A stretch of DNA of 64,000 bases from NCBI RefSeq assembly GCF_001513745.1, contig NZ_CP013382.1, positions 1,550,001 to 1,614,000 on the forward strand. The letters are read 5' to 3'. The translations under genes and the position numbers were made by a program. The DNA is from Burkholderia humptydooensis. GTDB taxonomy: Bacteria > Pseudomonadota > Gammaproteobacteria > Burkholderiales > Burkholderiaceae. Positions 16,750 to 24,942 of this stretch are shown here, piece by piece (position 1 is the stretch's first letter; the number at the start of each line of letters is the position of its first letter). The notes under the pieces were generated by a model. It saw nothing but the letters and a program-made list of their open reading frames with translations, was not told where the DNA came from and searched no databases.

Positions 16750-17631
16750 ATGTCCGCTTGCCCCGCTTCCCCGAACACGCCGCCGCTCTGCGAGATCGAC
16801 GGGCTGCAGATCGGGTTTCGCACGCACGACGGCACGCTCGTCGAGGCCGTGCGCGATCTGTCGCTCACGCTCGCGCCGGGCGAGCGGCTCAGCATCGTCG
16901 GCGAATCCGGCTCCGGCAAGTCGCTGACGGGCCGCGCGCTGCTCGGCCTGCTGCCCGCAGCCGCGCAGTGGCGCGCCAGGACGCTGCGCTTCGAAGGCCG
17001 CGACCTGCTCGCGCTCGGCGCGCGCGAGCGGCGCAAGCTGTGCGGCGGCGCGATGGGGATGATCCTGCAGGACCCGAAATATTCGCTGAACCCGGTGATG
17101 ACGGTCGGCAAGCAGATGGCCGAGGCGTTCCGGCTGCGCGAGCCCCGCCTGCGCGGCCGCGCGCTGCGCGCGCGGATCGTCGATGCGCTCGCGTCGGTCG
17201 AGATCCGCGATCCGGCGCGCGTCGCCGACGCGTATCCGCACGAGCTGTCGGGCGGGATGGGCCAGCGCGTGATGATCGCGATGATGGTGTCGACGGGCCC
17301 GCGCCTGCTCGTCGCCGACGAGCCGACCTCGGCGCTCGACGTCGCGGTGTCGATGCAGGTGCTCGCGGTGCTCGACAACATGATCGCGCGCCATCGCACG
17401 GGCCTCGTGTTCATCAGCCACGACCTGCCGCTCGTGACGTCGTTCTGTGATCGCGTCGCGGTGATGTACGCGGGGCGCATCGTCGAGACGTGCGCGGCGC
17501 GCGACCTCGTCCGCGCGACGCACCCGTACACGCGCGGCCTGCTCGCCGCGACGCCGCCGCTCGCGAATCCGCCCGACGAGCTGCCGGTGCTCGAGCGCGA
17601 TCCGGCATGGTTGACGGAGGCGGCACGATGA
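16750..17631 (+). CDS. ddpD: Dipeptide ABC transporter ATPase (DppD/DdpD type)
   Basis: This ATPase has Walker A (GESGSGKSLTGRALLGL), signature (LSGGMGQRVMIAMM), Walker B (LLVADEPTSALD) and switch (FISHDLPLV). The C-terminal block around residues 245-275 (YAGRIVETCAARDL ... HPYTRGLLAATP) is the oligopeptide-transporter extension. I prefer the ATG at 16750 because TGGAG lies just before it; an in-frame ATG at 16738 would overlap the preceding gene by 11 bases and lacks a ribosome site. Its stop overlaps the next ATPase start as ATGA. With its neighbour it supplies ATP hydrolysis for dipeptide import. Confidence 0.9.
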   Translation: MSACPASPNTPPLCEIDGLQIGFRTHDGTLVEAVRDLSLTLAPGERLSIVGESGSGKSLTGRALLGLLPAAAQWRARTLRFEGRDLLALGARERRKLCGGAMGMILQDPKYSLNPVMTVGKQMAEAFRLREPRLRGRALRARIVDALASVEIRDPARVADAYPHELSGGMGQRVMIAMMVSTGPRLLVADEPTSALDVAVSMQVLAVLDNMIARHRTGLVFISHDLPLVTSFCDRVAVMYAGRIVETCAARDLVRATHPYTRGLLAATPPLANPPDELPVLERDPAWLTEAAR

Positions 17632-18395
17632 GCGGCGCACCGATGATCGACATCCACGACGTATCGATCCGCTTTCCGACCCGCACCGGCCACGTCGACG
17701 CGGTGCGCGGCGCGAGTCTCGCCGTCGCCGCGGGCGAGGCGTTCGGGCTCGTCGGCGAATCCGGCTCCGGCAAGTCGACGCTGCTGCGCGCGCTGACGGG
17801 CCTCGTGCCGCTCGCGGGCGGCACGCTGTCGATCGACGCGCGGCCGGTCGGCGGCAAGCTCGACCGCGCGTTCCGGCGCGACGTGCAGATGGTGTTTCAG
17901 GACCCCTATGCGTCGCTGCACCCGCGCTTCACAGTCGACGAGACGCTGCGCGAGCCGCTCGCGATCCACCGGATGCCGGACGCTGACGAGCGAATCGCGC
18001 GCGCGCTCGCCGAAGTCGGCCTCGGCCCCGCGTTCCGCTTTCGCTATCCGCATCAACTGTCGGGCGGCCAGCGGCAGCGCGTCGCGATCGCGCGCGCGCT
18101 GATCGTCGAGCCGCGCGTGCTGCTGCTCGACGAGCCGACGTCGGCGCTCGACGTGTCGGTGCAGGCGGAAATCCTGAATCTGCTGAAACGGCTGCATCGC
18201 GAGCGCGGGCTGACAATGATGCTCGTGAGCCACAACCTCGCCGTCGTCGGGTTCCTGTGCAGCCGCGTCGCGGTGATGCGCGACGGCGCGCTCGTCGAGC
18301 AGCTCGGGATCGCCGACGTGCGCGCGGCGCACGTCGGCACCGAGTACACGCGCACGCTGCTGCGCGCGACGCAAGGCTATCGGCGCGCGGGCTGA
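17628..18395 (+). CDS. ddpF: Dipeptide ABC transporter ATPase (DppF/DdpF type)
   Basis: The second ATPase of the importer (255 residues) has Walker A (GESGSGKSTLLRALTGL), the Q-loop FQDPYASLHPRFTV, signature (LSGGQRQRVAIARALI), Walker B (LLLDEPTSALD) and switch (LVSHNLAVV), all intact. Translation is coupled to the previous gene through an ATGA overlap. At 255 residues it is shorter than classical DppF (about 330), since the C-terminal oligopeptide-transporter extension is reduced to TEYTRTLLRAT. It ends the seven-gene rpiR-ddpXABCDF run; the next gene is on the opposite strand. Confidence 0.9.
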   Translation: MSGAPMIDIHDVSIRFPTRTGHVDAVRGASLAVAAGEAFGLVGESGSGKSTLLRALTGLVPLAGGTLSIDARPVGGKLDRAFRRDVQMVFQDPYASLHPRFTVDETLREPLAIHRMPDADERIARALAEVGLGPAFRFRYPHQLSGGQRQRVAIARALIVEPRVLLLDEPTSALDVSVQAEILNLLKRLHRERGLTMMLVSHNLAVVGFLCSRVAVMRDGALVEQLGIADVRAAHVGTEYTRTLLRATQGYRRAG

Positions 18396-18439
18396 CCGAT
18401 CGCGGCGCGCCTCGTCGCCGCATCGGACGCGCCGCCCGG

Positions 18440-19312
18440 TCAGTCGCGATTCGCGTCGAGCCACGCGCTGAAGCGCTGGATCTTCTGCTGTCGCGCGACG
18501 CTATCCGGATACACGAAGTAATAACGCGCGCCCGTCTTCTGCACGATGTCGAGCGGCGTCGCGAGCCGCCGCGCGGCGAGATCCTCTTCGCTGAGCGTGA
18601 GATCGCCCAGCGCGACGCCGAAGCCCTGCGTCGCGGCGCTCGTCGCGAGATCGAGCGAATCGAAGCTCGGCCCGCGATCCGGATCGACGTCGGCCACGCC
18701 CGCGTATTCGAGCCACCGGCGCCAGTCGCGATGATCGCGCGTCGGATGCAGCAGCGTATGGCGCGCGAGGTCGCCGGCGTGCGCAAGCGGCCTGTCCTTC
18801 AGCCAATCCGGCGAGCATACGGGCGTGAGCCGCTCGTCGAACAGCGGCACGGCCGTCACGTCCGGGCCGGGCGACGTCCCGTAGACGATCGCCGCATCGA
18901 ACGGCTCGCTCTGGAAGTCGACGTCGTGCCGCCAGGTGGTCGTCATCTGCACGTGCAGGTCCGGATGCTCGCGCTGGAAGCGCATGATGCGCGGCAGCAC
19001 CCAGCGCATCACGCAGGTCGGCACCTTCAGCGCGAGATCGGTGCGCTGCCGCGTGAGCTTCAGCGAAATGTCCTCGATCCGCGCGAAGCTCTCGACGACG
19101 ACGGGCAGCAGTTGCTCGCCCTCCGCCGTCAGCGTGAGGCCGCGCGCGTGGCGCATGAAGAGCGGAAAGCCGTAATGCGCTTCGAGCGACTGGATCTGGC
19201 GGCTGATCGCCCCTTGCGTCACGCATAGCGCGTCGGCGGCTCGCGTGAAGCTGCGATGGCGCGCGACCGTCGCGAAGATCTGCAGGGCGTTCAAGGGCGG
19301 GAGGCGGCGCAT
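18440..19312 (-). CDS. LysR-family regulator, GcvA/AmpR-like
   Basis: This 290-residue LysR regulator begins with the GcvA-type opening MRRLPPLNALQIF and HTH (RHRSFTRAADALCVTQGAISRQI). The effector domain follows, with the GcvA-like ending GDLTLSEEDLA ... YYFVYPD. The ATG at 19312 was chosen over upstream in-frame codons because the family starts there. It is convergent with the ddp operon and lies 530 bases downstream of penA on the same strand. AmpR/PenR regulators of beta-lactamases belong to this same subgroup. Those regulators are usually divergent from the lactamase they control, so a role in penA control is possible but not shown. Confidence 0.88.
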   Translation of the reverse strand: MRRLPPLNALQIFATVARHRSFTRAADALCVTQGAISRQIQSLEAHYGFPLFMRHARGLTLTAEGEQLLPVVVESFARIEDISLKLTRQRTDLALKVPTCVMRWVLPRIMRFQREHPDLHVQMTTTWRHDVDFQSEPFDAAIVYGTSPGPDVTAVPLFDERLTPVCSPDWLKDRPLAHAGDLARHTLLHPTRDHRDWRRWLEYAGVADVDPDRGPSFDSLDLATSAATQGFGVALGDLTLSEEDLAARRLATPLDIVQKTGARYYFVYPDSVARQQKIQRFSAWLDANRD

Positions 19313-19846
19313 GGCGGTCGACGACGAAACTCGGGAGACTCGGAGACGCGCAGGCAATTCGGCACGCGATGCCTGCGGGCGAGCCGTCACGATAAGCGAA
19401 ATGCGGGCGTTGCGCGAGCACCGGCGTCGGACGTCGCGTCGCCACGCCCTCGCCGCACGCGCAGCGAGGCCGGGCCGGCATGGTTCGAATGCATCGAACA
19501 GGCATTGAAACAGGCGTTGCCGCGGGCTTGCGCACGCGATTCGGGCGTTGCCGAACCCGGTTTGGGCGCACCTTCATCGCGCCGCTATCGCAGACGATCG
19601 CAGACGATCGCAGGCATCAGCGCCGCGAATCGCGTCACGTGCGACAAACAGGCCGCACTGCCCGCTGGCCACGTCACGCGTTGCGTGTTGTCGGAGCCGA
19701 TGTCGACGGCGATGTCGCGCCGGATAGCCGGCGCGCGGCAGACCACCGCTCGCGGCGCGACGATACGGGCATCCGCTCGCGGCGCACACGAACACGACCG
19801 GACTCCTACCGGACGCTCGAATGGCGACGCGCGCGGCCGCGCGCCG
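19313..19846. other. Intergenic region between the LysR gene and penA
   Basis: These 534 bases lie between the LysR start and the penA stop. I see no convincing gene: the reading frames here are short, Arg-rich and lack ribosome sites. The segment next to 19313 must contain the LysR promoter, and the penA terminator should lie near 19846, but I could not identify a clean hairpin with a T-tract. The segment 19590-19650 contains a short local repeat (cgatcgcagacgatcgcag). Confidence 0.4.
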
Positions 19847-20731
19847 TCAGGCGAATGCCCGCGCGGCGATCCGCGCCGCCGCCGCGATCACGTCGTCGCG
19901 CACCGGCGCGTTCTGACTGCGCATCGTCGTGTAGACGACGAACACGATCGGCGCGCGATCCGGCGGATACGCGACGCCGATGTCGTTCCCCGTCCCGTAA
20001 TCGCCCGTGCCCGTCTTGTCGGCGACGCGCCAGCCGGCCGGCACGCCCGCGCGGAGCCGCGCGTCGCCCGTCTTGTTGCCGAGCATCCACGCGTTGAGCT
20101 GCGCGCGCTGCGCGGCCCCGAGCGCATCGCCCGCGAGCAGCCGGCGCACGCTCGCGGCCATCGCGGCGGGCGTCGTCGTATCGCGCTCGTCGCCGGGAAT
20201 CGCCGTGTTCAGCTCGGTCTCGCGGCGATCGAGGCGGAACGTCGCGTCGCCGATCGAGCGCGCATACGCGGTGACGGCCTGCGGGCCGCCGAGCAGATCG
20301 ATCAGCAGGTTCGCCGCGGTGTTGTCGCTGTACTGGAGCGTCGCCGCGCACAGCTCGGCGACCGTCATGCCGGCGCCCACGTGCCGCTCGGTGATCGGCG
20401 AATAGCGGACGAGGTCGCGCTTCGCGTACGGAATCCGTCGCTGCAGCAGCGCGGCGTCGTCGGCGCTGCGCGCGAGTACCGCAGCCGAGAGCATCATCTT
20501 GAACGTGCTGCAGAACGGAAAGCGCTCATCGGCGCGATGCGCGATGCGCGCGCCTGTCGCGGTATCGAGCGCGACGAAGCCGAGGCGGCCGTCGAACGTC
20601 GATTCGAGTTCGCGCAATTGCCGCTCGGCGGCGACGTTTTTCGAGTTGCCGCGCAGCGGCGCACATGCGCCGGCGAGCGGTGCGGAAACGGCTGCAACGA
20701 GCAGCGAGCGGCGTAACGGAGAATGATTCAT
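19847..20731 (-). CDS. penA: Class A beta-lactamase, PenA family
   Basis: This enzyme hydrolyses penicillins and several cephalosporins in the periplasm. All class A motifs are present in the 294-residue precursor: S-T-F-K (75-78, preceded by Cys74), S-D-N (135-137), the omega-loop glutamate in RRETELN (Glu171) and K-T-G (239-241). The N-terminus has a twin-arginine-like RR (7-8) followed by a hydrophobic stretch and LAGAC with Cys23. The B. pseudomallei homologue is known to be a Tat-exported lipoprotein, so membrane anchoring is likely here too. The ATG at 20731 gives this signal; the frame is open further upstream. The nlpD gene lies 169 bases upstream on the same strand, and co-transcription of penA with nlpD has been reported in B. 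pseudomallei. As I recall the sequences, this protein is very close to B. pseudomallei PenA but not identical. Confidence 0.95.
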   Translation of the reverse strand: MNHSPLRRSLLVAAVSAPLAGACAPLRGNSKNVAAERQLRELESTFDGRLGFVALDTATGARIAHRADERFPFCSTFKMMLSAAVLARSADDAALLQRRIPYAKRDLVRYSPITERHVGAGMTVAELCAATLQYSDNTAANLLIDLLGGPQAVTAYARSIGDATFRLDRRETELNTAIPGDERDTTTPAAMAASVRRLLAGDALGAAQRAQLNAWMLGNKTGDARLRAGVPAGWRVADKTGTGDYGTGNDIGVAYPPDRAPIVFVVYTTMRSQNAPVRDDVIAAAARIAARAFA

Positions 20732-20900
20732 CAGGTGGATAGCGAGGAGATTGAACGGGCGTGAATCGCGCCGCGATGCCCGTGCACTGACATCGCGACC
20801 CGCAAGCGTATCAGCTCTCGTCACACGAATGCGTGCGGATTTGTGAGCGCCCCCGCGCACGATGTCGTGCGACGCACGTCGGCCCGGCGCACGCGTTTCG

Positions 20901-21821
20901 CTATCCCTGCTGCCGGCCCGCCAGGTACTGCATCGGATTGACGGGCTTGCCGTCGCGCCGCACCTCGAACAGCATCCCGGCGCGCATGCTGTCGCCGGAG
21001 CCCATCTCGGCGATCTGTTCGCCCTGCTGAACGACGTCGCCCGTCTTCACGAGCACCTTGCGGTTATGCGCGTAAGCAGTCAGAAAATCCGCGTTGTGCT
21101 GGACGAGGATCAGCGTGCCGTAGCCGTTCAGGCCCGTGCCCGCATACATCACGCGGCCGGACGCCGCCGCGCGCACCGGGTCGCCCGCGTGCCCGACGAT
21201 CCGGATGCCGCGATTGCGGCCGGGCTGGAATGTTTCGACGACCGCGCCCTTCGCCGGCCAGGCCAGCGCGATCGACTGCGCGTGCCGCTTCGTTTCCTGG
21301 ACGACGCGATGGTCCGCCGCGCGCTCCGCGGCGCTTTCGGGCGCCGATGCGGGCTGCGATGCGTCGGCCGATGACGCCGCCGCGCCGGCAACGGGCGCGA
21401 CGCGCGCGCCACTTGCCGACTGAGAGGCGGCCGCGCGCTCCGCGCCCGGCGGCGCGATCCGCAGCACCTGCCCGACGCCGATCCGGGTCCGCCGGCCCAT
21501 CCGATTCCAGCTCTGCAGATCGCGCACGGCGCAGCCGTTCGCATCCGCGATCGCCGACAGCGTATCGCCGGGCTTCACGACGTAGCGCGTCGCGACGGGC
21601 GCCGGCGCGGCCGCCTGCTCCTGATGCTGCGCCGCGTCGCCCGGCGGCGGCGCGGCCGCGGGCTGCGCGGCGCTTGCCGACGACGCGGCGGCGGCCGCGC
21701 CGGCGAGCGTATCGGTCGGCGTGACGGGCGACGTGGTCGCACAGCCCGCGACGACGAGCGCGGCGGCCACGCCGGATAGCCACGCAACACTGCGGTCGAT
21801 CTCGCTCTTGCTCTTGCTCAT
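20901..21821 (-). CDS. nlpD: NlpD-type lipoprotein with LysM and degenerate M23 domain
   Basis: NlpD proteins sit in the outer membrane and activate cell-wall amidases at the division site. A lipobox (LVVAGC, Cys at residue 27 from the start used) is followed by a long Ala/Pro-rich linker. A LysM domain comes next (RYVVKPGDTLSAIADANG), and the C-terminus is M23/LytM-like (IVGHAGDPVRAAASGRVMYAG, LTAYAHN, MLFEVRRDGKPVNPMQYL). The metal-ligand pattern of active M23 endopeptidases is incomplete (LFEVR where catalytic enzymes have HFEVR), which fits a non-catalytic activator. Starts at 21842 and 21863 are also in frame. I use 21821, which has an upstream GGAG and gives a compact signal peptide, but the choice is uncertain. 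Confidence 0.88.
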   Translation of the reverse strand: MSKSKSEIDRSVAWLSGVAAALVVAGCATTSPVTPTDTLAGAAAAASSASAAQPAAAPPPGDAAQHQEQAAAPAPVATRYVVKPGDTLSAIADANGCAVRDLQSWNRMGRRTRIGVGQVLRIAPPGAERAAASQSASGARVAPVAGAAASSADASQPASAPESAAERAADHRVVQETKRHAQSIALAWPAKGAVVETFQPGRNRGIRIVGHAGDPVRAAASGRVMYAGTGLNGYGTLILVQHNADFLTAYAHNRKVLVKTGDVVQQGEQIAEMGSGDSMRAGMLFEVRRDGKPVNPMQYLAGRQQG

Positions 21822-22326
21822 GCTCGAGACAACTCCGGTCATTGAATTTTCCGAGCATCTCAAAATTCGTCAGGAGCGCGTGTAACCGGATGCAAGAATG
21901 ATGACAAAATCGCAGCGGGAATTGCGGCAGCAGAAATTGAGTGGATCAAATCTTATGGCGAACGAAATAATTCGCCGATGCGACGCAACGCGCGCGGCCT
22001 CGACGCGCGACAAACCGGCGTGCAGCGGATGTGCGCGCGCTCGGAGGGCCGCATGCGTCACGGGTCCGGCGTGGTCAGCGTCGAATACGCGAAAGCGATG
22101 CCGCAACAGAGAAAGAAGATATGCAACGCGACCTTGAACGCCAGCAGCCAAGACGAGTTGCTTCGCATGCGCGACTCCATGTCGACGAACGAGCGGACAT
22201 GATGCGCGGCAATTCGTCGCACGAAAATGCGGAACCCGCGAAGCGGGCCTCAGGCACTGCCTGACCGCGACGGCCCGCAATCCTGTTACCTTATCGGCCA
22301 TTACAACGACAACGCAAGTCAGCCCC
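21822..22326. other. Divergent intergenic region between nlpD and a LysR gene
   Basis: About 500 bases separate the two divergent genes. 21890-21990 is relatively A+T-rich and probably holds the nlpD(-penA) promoter; 22280-22326 precedes the LysR start. The remaining frames are short and have no recognisable product. No clear promoter boxes or terminator could be assigned by eye. Confidence 0.4.
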
Positions 22327-23238
22327 ATGCGATTCGACCTGACCGATCTGCGACTCTTCCTGCACGTCTGCGAAGCCGGCAGCATCACGGGAGGCGCCGA
22401 GCGCGCGCACATGACGCTGCAATCCGCGAGCGAGCGGATCCGCGGCATGGAAGAAGAGCTTGGCGTGCCGCTCCTGCAGCGCGCAAAGCGCGGCACGCGC
22501 GCGACCGAAGCCGGCCACGCGCTCGAGCATCATGCGCGCGTCGTGCTGCAGCAGATCGACCACATGCGCGGCGAATTGCAGCAGTTCGGCGCAGGGTTGC
22601 GCGGCCATATTCGCCTGCTCAGCAACACCGCCGCGCTCAGCGAATACCTGCCCGACGCGCTCGCCGAATATCTGCCGCGCCATCCGAAGCTGTCGGTGAG
22701 CGTCGAGGAACGGTCGAGCCAGGAGATCGTTCATGCGATCCGCGGCAAGACCGCGGATTTCGGGATCGTCGCCGATTCGGTCGGCCTCGACGGGCTCGAG
22801 CAGATGCCGTTTCGCGAGGACTGGCTGATCGCCGTCGCGGCGCTCGACCACCCGCTCGCCGCGCGCGAGCGGGTGGCGTTCGCGGAACTCGTCGATGCCG
22901 GCTTCATCGGCATGACGGACGGCAGCGCACTGCAGGTCCATCTCGCCGAGCAGGCGAAGGCGCTCGGCAAGCGAATCGACTATCGCGTCCAGTTGAAGAG
23001 CTTCGACGCGATCTGCCGGCTGATCGAGCGCGGCGTCGGGATCGGCATCGTGTCGCGCCACGCGGCGCTGCGCGCGCAGCAGACGATGCAGATCCGGCTG
23101 ATCGAGCTGACGGACCCGTGGGCGCACCGCCGGCTGACGATCTGCGCGCGCAGCTTCGACGAGTTGCCGAAGTACACGCGCGACTTCATCGCGTTTCTCG
23201 CGCCCGATCCGGGCAAAGGCGAGTCGTTCGCGGCCTGA
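22327..23238 (+). CDS. LysR-family transcriptional regulator
   Basis: This 303-residue regulator has an N-terminal winged HTH (DLRLFLHVCEAGSITGGAERAHMTLQSASERIRGMEEELGVPLLQR in its conserved blocks, residues 5-60) and a C-terminal substrate-sensing domain (about 90-295). The ATG at 22327 begins directly at the family start. It is divergent from nlpD and convergent with the porin gene, so it does not share an operon with either, and its regulon cannot be assigned from context. The recognition helix SITGGAERAHMTLQSAS is of the subtype often annotated in Burkholderia without known ligand. Confidence 0.88.
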   Translation: MRFDLTDLRLFLHVCEAGSITGGAERAHMTLQSASERIRGMEEELGVPLLQRAKRGTRATEAGHALEHHARVVLQQIDHMRGELQQFGAGLRGHIRLLSNTAALSEYLPDALAEYLPRHPKLSVSVEERSSQEIVHAIRGKTADFGIVADSVGLDGLEQMPFREDWLIAVAALDHPLAARERVAFAELVDAGFIGMTDGSALQVHLAEQAKALGKRIDYRVQLKSFDAICRLIERGVGIGIVSRHAALRAQQTMQIRLIELTDPWAHRRLTICARSFDELPKYTRDFIAFLAPDPGKGESFAA

Positions 23239-23365
23239 TTGCGGCCTGATTGCGGCCGCTCGGCGGCAGGCGTTCGTCGGTCGCCGTTCGCTTGCGGCTC
23301 AGAAATACGGCGCGAACCGCGAGGCGGCGCGTTCTCACGCGCGCAGTTCGGTGCCGCCGGATGAA

Positions 23366-24520
23366 TCAGAACTTGTGGCGGATCGCCGCGCGGACCGCGA
23401 ACTGGTTCGCCGACGCCGAAGGGCCATCCGTCCCGACGACGTAGCCGCCGTCCGCGATCGTGCCCGTCTTGTCGCCCGCGACCTTCTGGTATGCGCCCTG
23501 CAGATAGACGTCGGTGCGCTTCGACAGGTTGTAGTCCGCCATCAGCCCGACCGTGTGGTACTTCGGCTTCACGGTGCCCGCGGCCGCGTCGAACTTGCCG
23601 TCCGTGTACACGTACTGCGCGCCGATGTAGAGCGCCGGCGTCAACTGGTACTTGCCGTTGATTTCGAAGTTCTGGAACTTCGTCGCGGTCAGGCCGAGGC
23701 CCGCGAACGTCGCCGTCGGCAGATAGGCCGTCGAGACCGGGTTCTTCACGTCGGTCTTCGTATAGACGAAGCCGACCGTCGCCGGGCCGAACGTGTAGTT
23801 GACGCCGCCGCCGAAGATGCGCAGGCGGTCGGCCGTGAAGTTCGCGTCGTTGTCGGCGATCGCGCCGCCCGCGGTCTTGCCCGGGTTGTTCGCCTGCAGA
23901 TACGCGGCCGCGAGTTGCAGGCCGCCCAGCGTGTACGCGGCGCCGATGCTGTATTGACGGTTGTTCGAGAAGCCCGTCGCATTGCTGAAGCTGTACGTGC
24001 CGCCGACTTGCAGGCCGTTCCAGTCCGGGCTCGCGTACTTGATCGTGTTGTTCACACGGAACGAGTTATCCGTGTTGTCGTTGTCGAACGGGTGCGAGAA
24101 CAGCGTGCCGCCCCAGTTGCCGTTCGCGGTCAGCGGCGCGAGGTAGTCGACGACCGAATCGTACTGGCGGCCGAGCGTGAGCGAACCGTATTGCGCATGC
24201 GACAGGCCGACGAACGCCTGGCGGCCGAACATCCGGCCGCCCTGGCCGAGCCGGCCGTTGTTCACGTCGAAGCCGTTTTCCAGCGTGAAGATGGCCTTCA
24301 GGCCGCCGCCCAGGTCTTCCGAGCCGCGCAGGCCCCAGCGGCTGCCTTGCGCAAAGCCGCTCGCGAGTTGGTAGTTGCTCTTGCCGACGCCGTTGACGTT
24401 CACGTTGCTCGTGTAGTTGAAGCCCTCGTCGATCACGCCGTACAGCGTGACGCTGCTTTGGGCGAAAACCGGCGCGGCGAAGGCGAGCAATGCGGCAGCG
24501 GAAATGACGTGCTTTTTCAT
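23366..24520 (-). CDS. Gram-negative general porin (OmpC/Burkholderia type)
   Basis: This 384-residue outer-membrane porin has a cleavable signal peptide (MKKHVISAAALLAFAAPVFAQ) followed by the classic SSVTLYGVIDEGFNY first strand. Alternating amphipathic strands run throughout, and the C-terminus ends in ...AIRHKF with the terminal phenylalanine needed for BAM recognition. Loop 3 features (GRQAFVGLSHAQYGSLTLGRQYD) match the beta-proteobacterial porin family of trimeric 16-strand barrels. The ATG at 24520 was chosen for the signal peptide; the frame continues upstream without meaning. A long, comparatively A+T-rich leader with an inverted repeat precedes it. Confidence 0.93.
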   Translation of the reverse strand: MKKHVISAAALLAFAAPVFAQSSVTLYGVIDEGFNYTSNVNVNGVGKSNYQLASGFAQGSRWGLRGSEDLGGGLKAIFTLENGFDVNNGRLGQGGRMFGRQAFVGLSHAQYGSLTLGRQYDSVVDYLAPLTANGNWGGTLFSHPFDNDNTDNSFRVNNTIKYASPDWNGLQVGGTYSFSNATGFSNNRQYSIGAAYTLGGLQLAAAYLQANNPGKTAGGAIADNDANFTADRLRIFGGGVNYTFGPATVGFVYTKTDVKNPVSTAYLPTATFAGLGLTATKFQNFEINGKYQLTPALYIGAQYVYTDGKFDAAAGTVKPKYHTVGLMADYNLSKRTDVYLQGAYQKVAGDKTGTIADGGYVVGTDGPSASANQFAVRAAIRHKF

Positions 24521-24697
24521 TATCGATGTCTCCAGACCTTGATTCGGCGGCCTCGCGAATGCCAGGCCGCCACGATGCGTTCGGCGTTTCTGCGCCCCGT
24601 CCTGGGGCATTTCAGCGCATCCCGTCGCTACGGTCCGTATCGCGGGATTACTGCGGTGGGGGAAATACTGTCATGCAAAAAATGCAGCGTCCATGTT

Positions 24698-24746
24698 GGT
24701 GCATCACTTTTTTTACATTCCGTTGCGTATTGCCAACTGATGCACC
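24698..24746. promoter_or_regulatory. Inverted repeat in the porin/opgC-like intergenic region
   Basis: GGTGCATCA (24698-24706) and TGATGCACC (24738-24746) are perfect 9-bp inverted arms whose inner ends are 31 bases apart, in the low-GC 24521-24942 region between divergent genes. Two half-sites on roughly the same DNA face are typical of paired operator sites. They lie about 180-225 bases upstream of the porin start and about 200-245 bases upstream of the OpgC-like start, so either promoter could be served. The rest of the 422-base region holds no gene I can support. Confidence 0.4.
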
Positions 24747-24942
24747 GGGGTTTTGTCAGAATCGTTTGTAACTTCGCGTAAACCCGTAACCCTCGCCATC
24801 GATGGCACAATGCGCGACCATCGTCGTCTGAATCCAATCATGTAGCGATGCCGCACTTCGTCATGCGCCGTTTGTCCGTCCCCGTTTTTGCCGCCCAGGC
24901 CCCGCACCGCGTCCGCCGCGCGTCGCGCACACGCGACGCCGC

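Noticed and set aside
15726..18464. A 912-codon open frame opposite the ddpC-D-F genes
   Set aside because: Extremely Arg/Asp/Glu-rich low-complexity product; shadow of the ABC transporter genes.
21870..22496. Possible gene of 208 codons between nlpD and the LysR gene
   Set aside because: It overlaps the start of the LysR gene on the other strand, has no ribosome site and no recognisable features; treated as intergenic.
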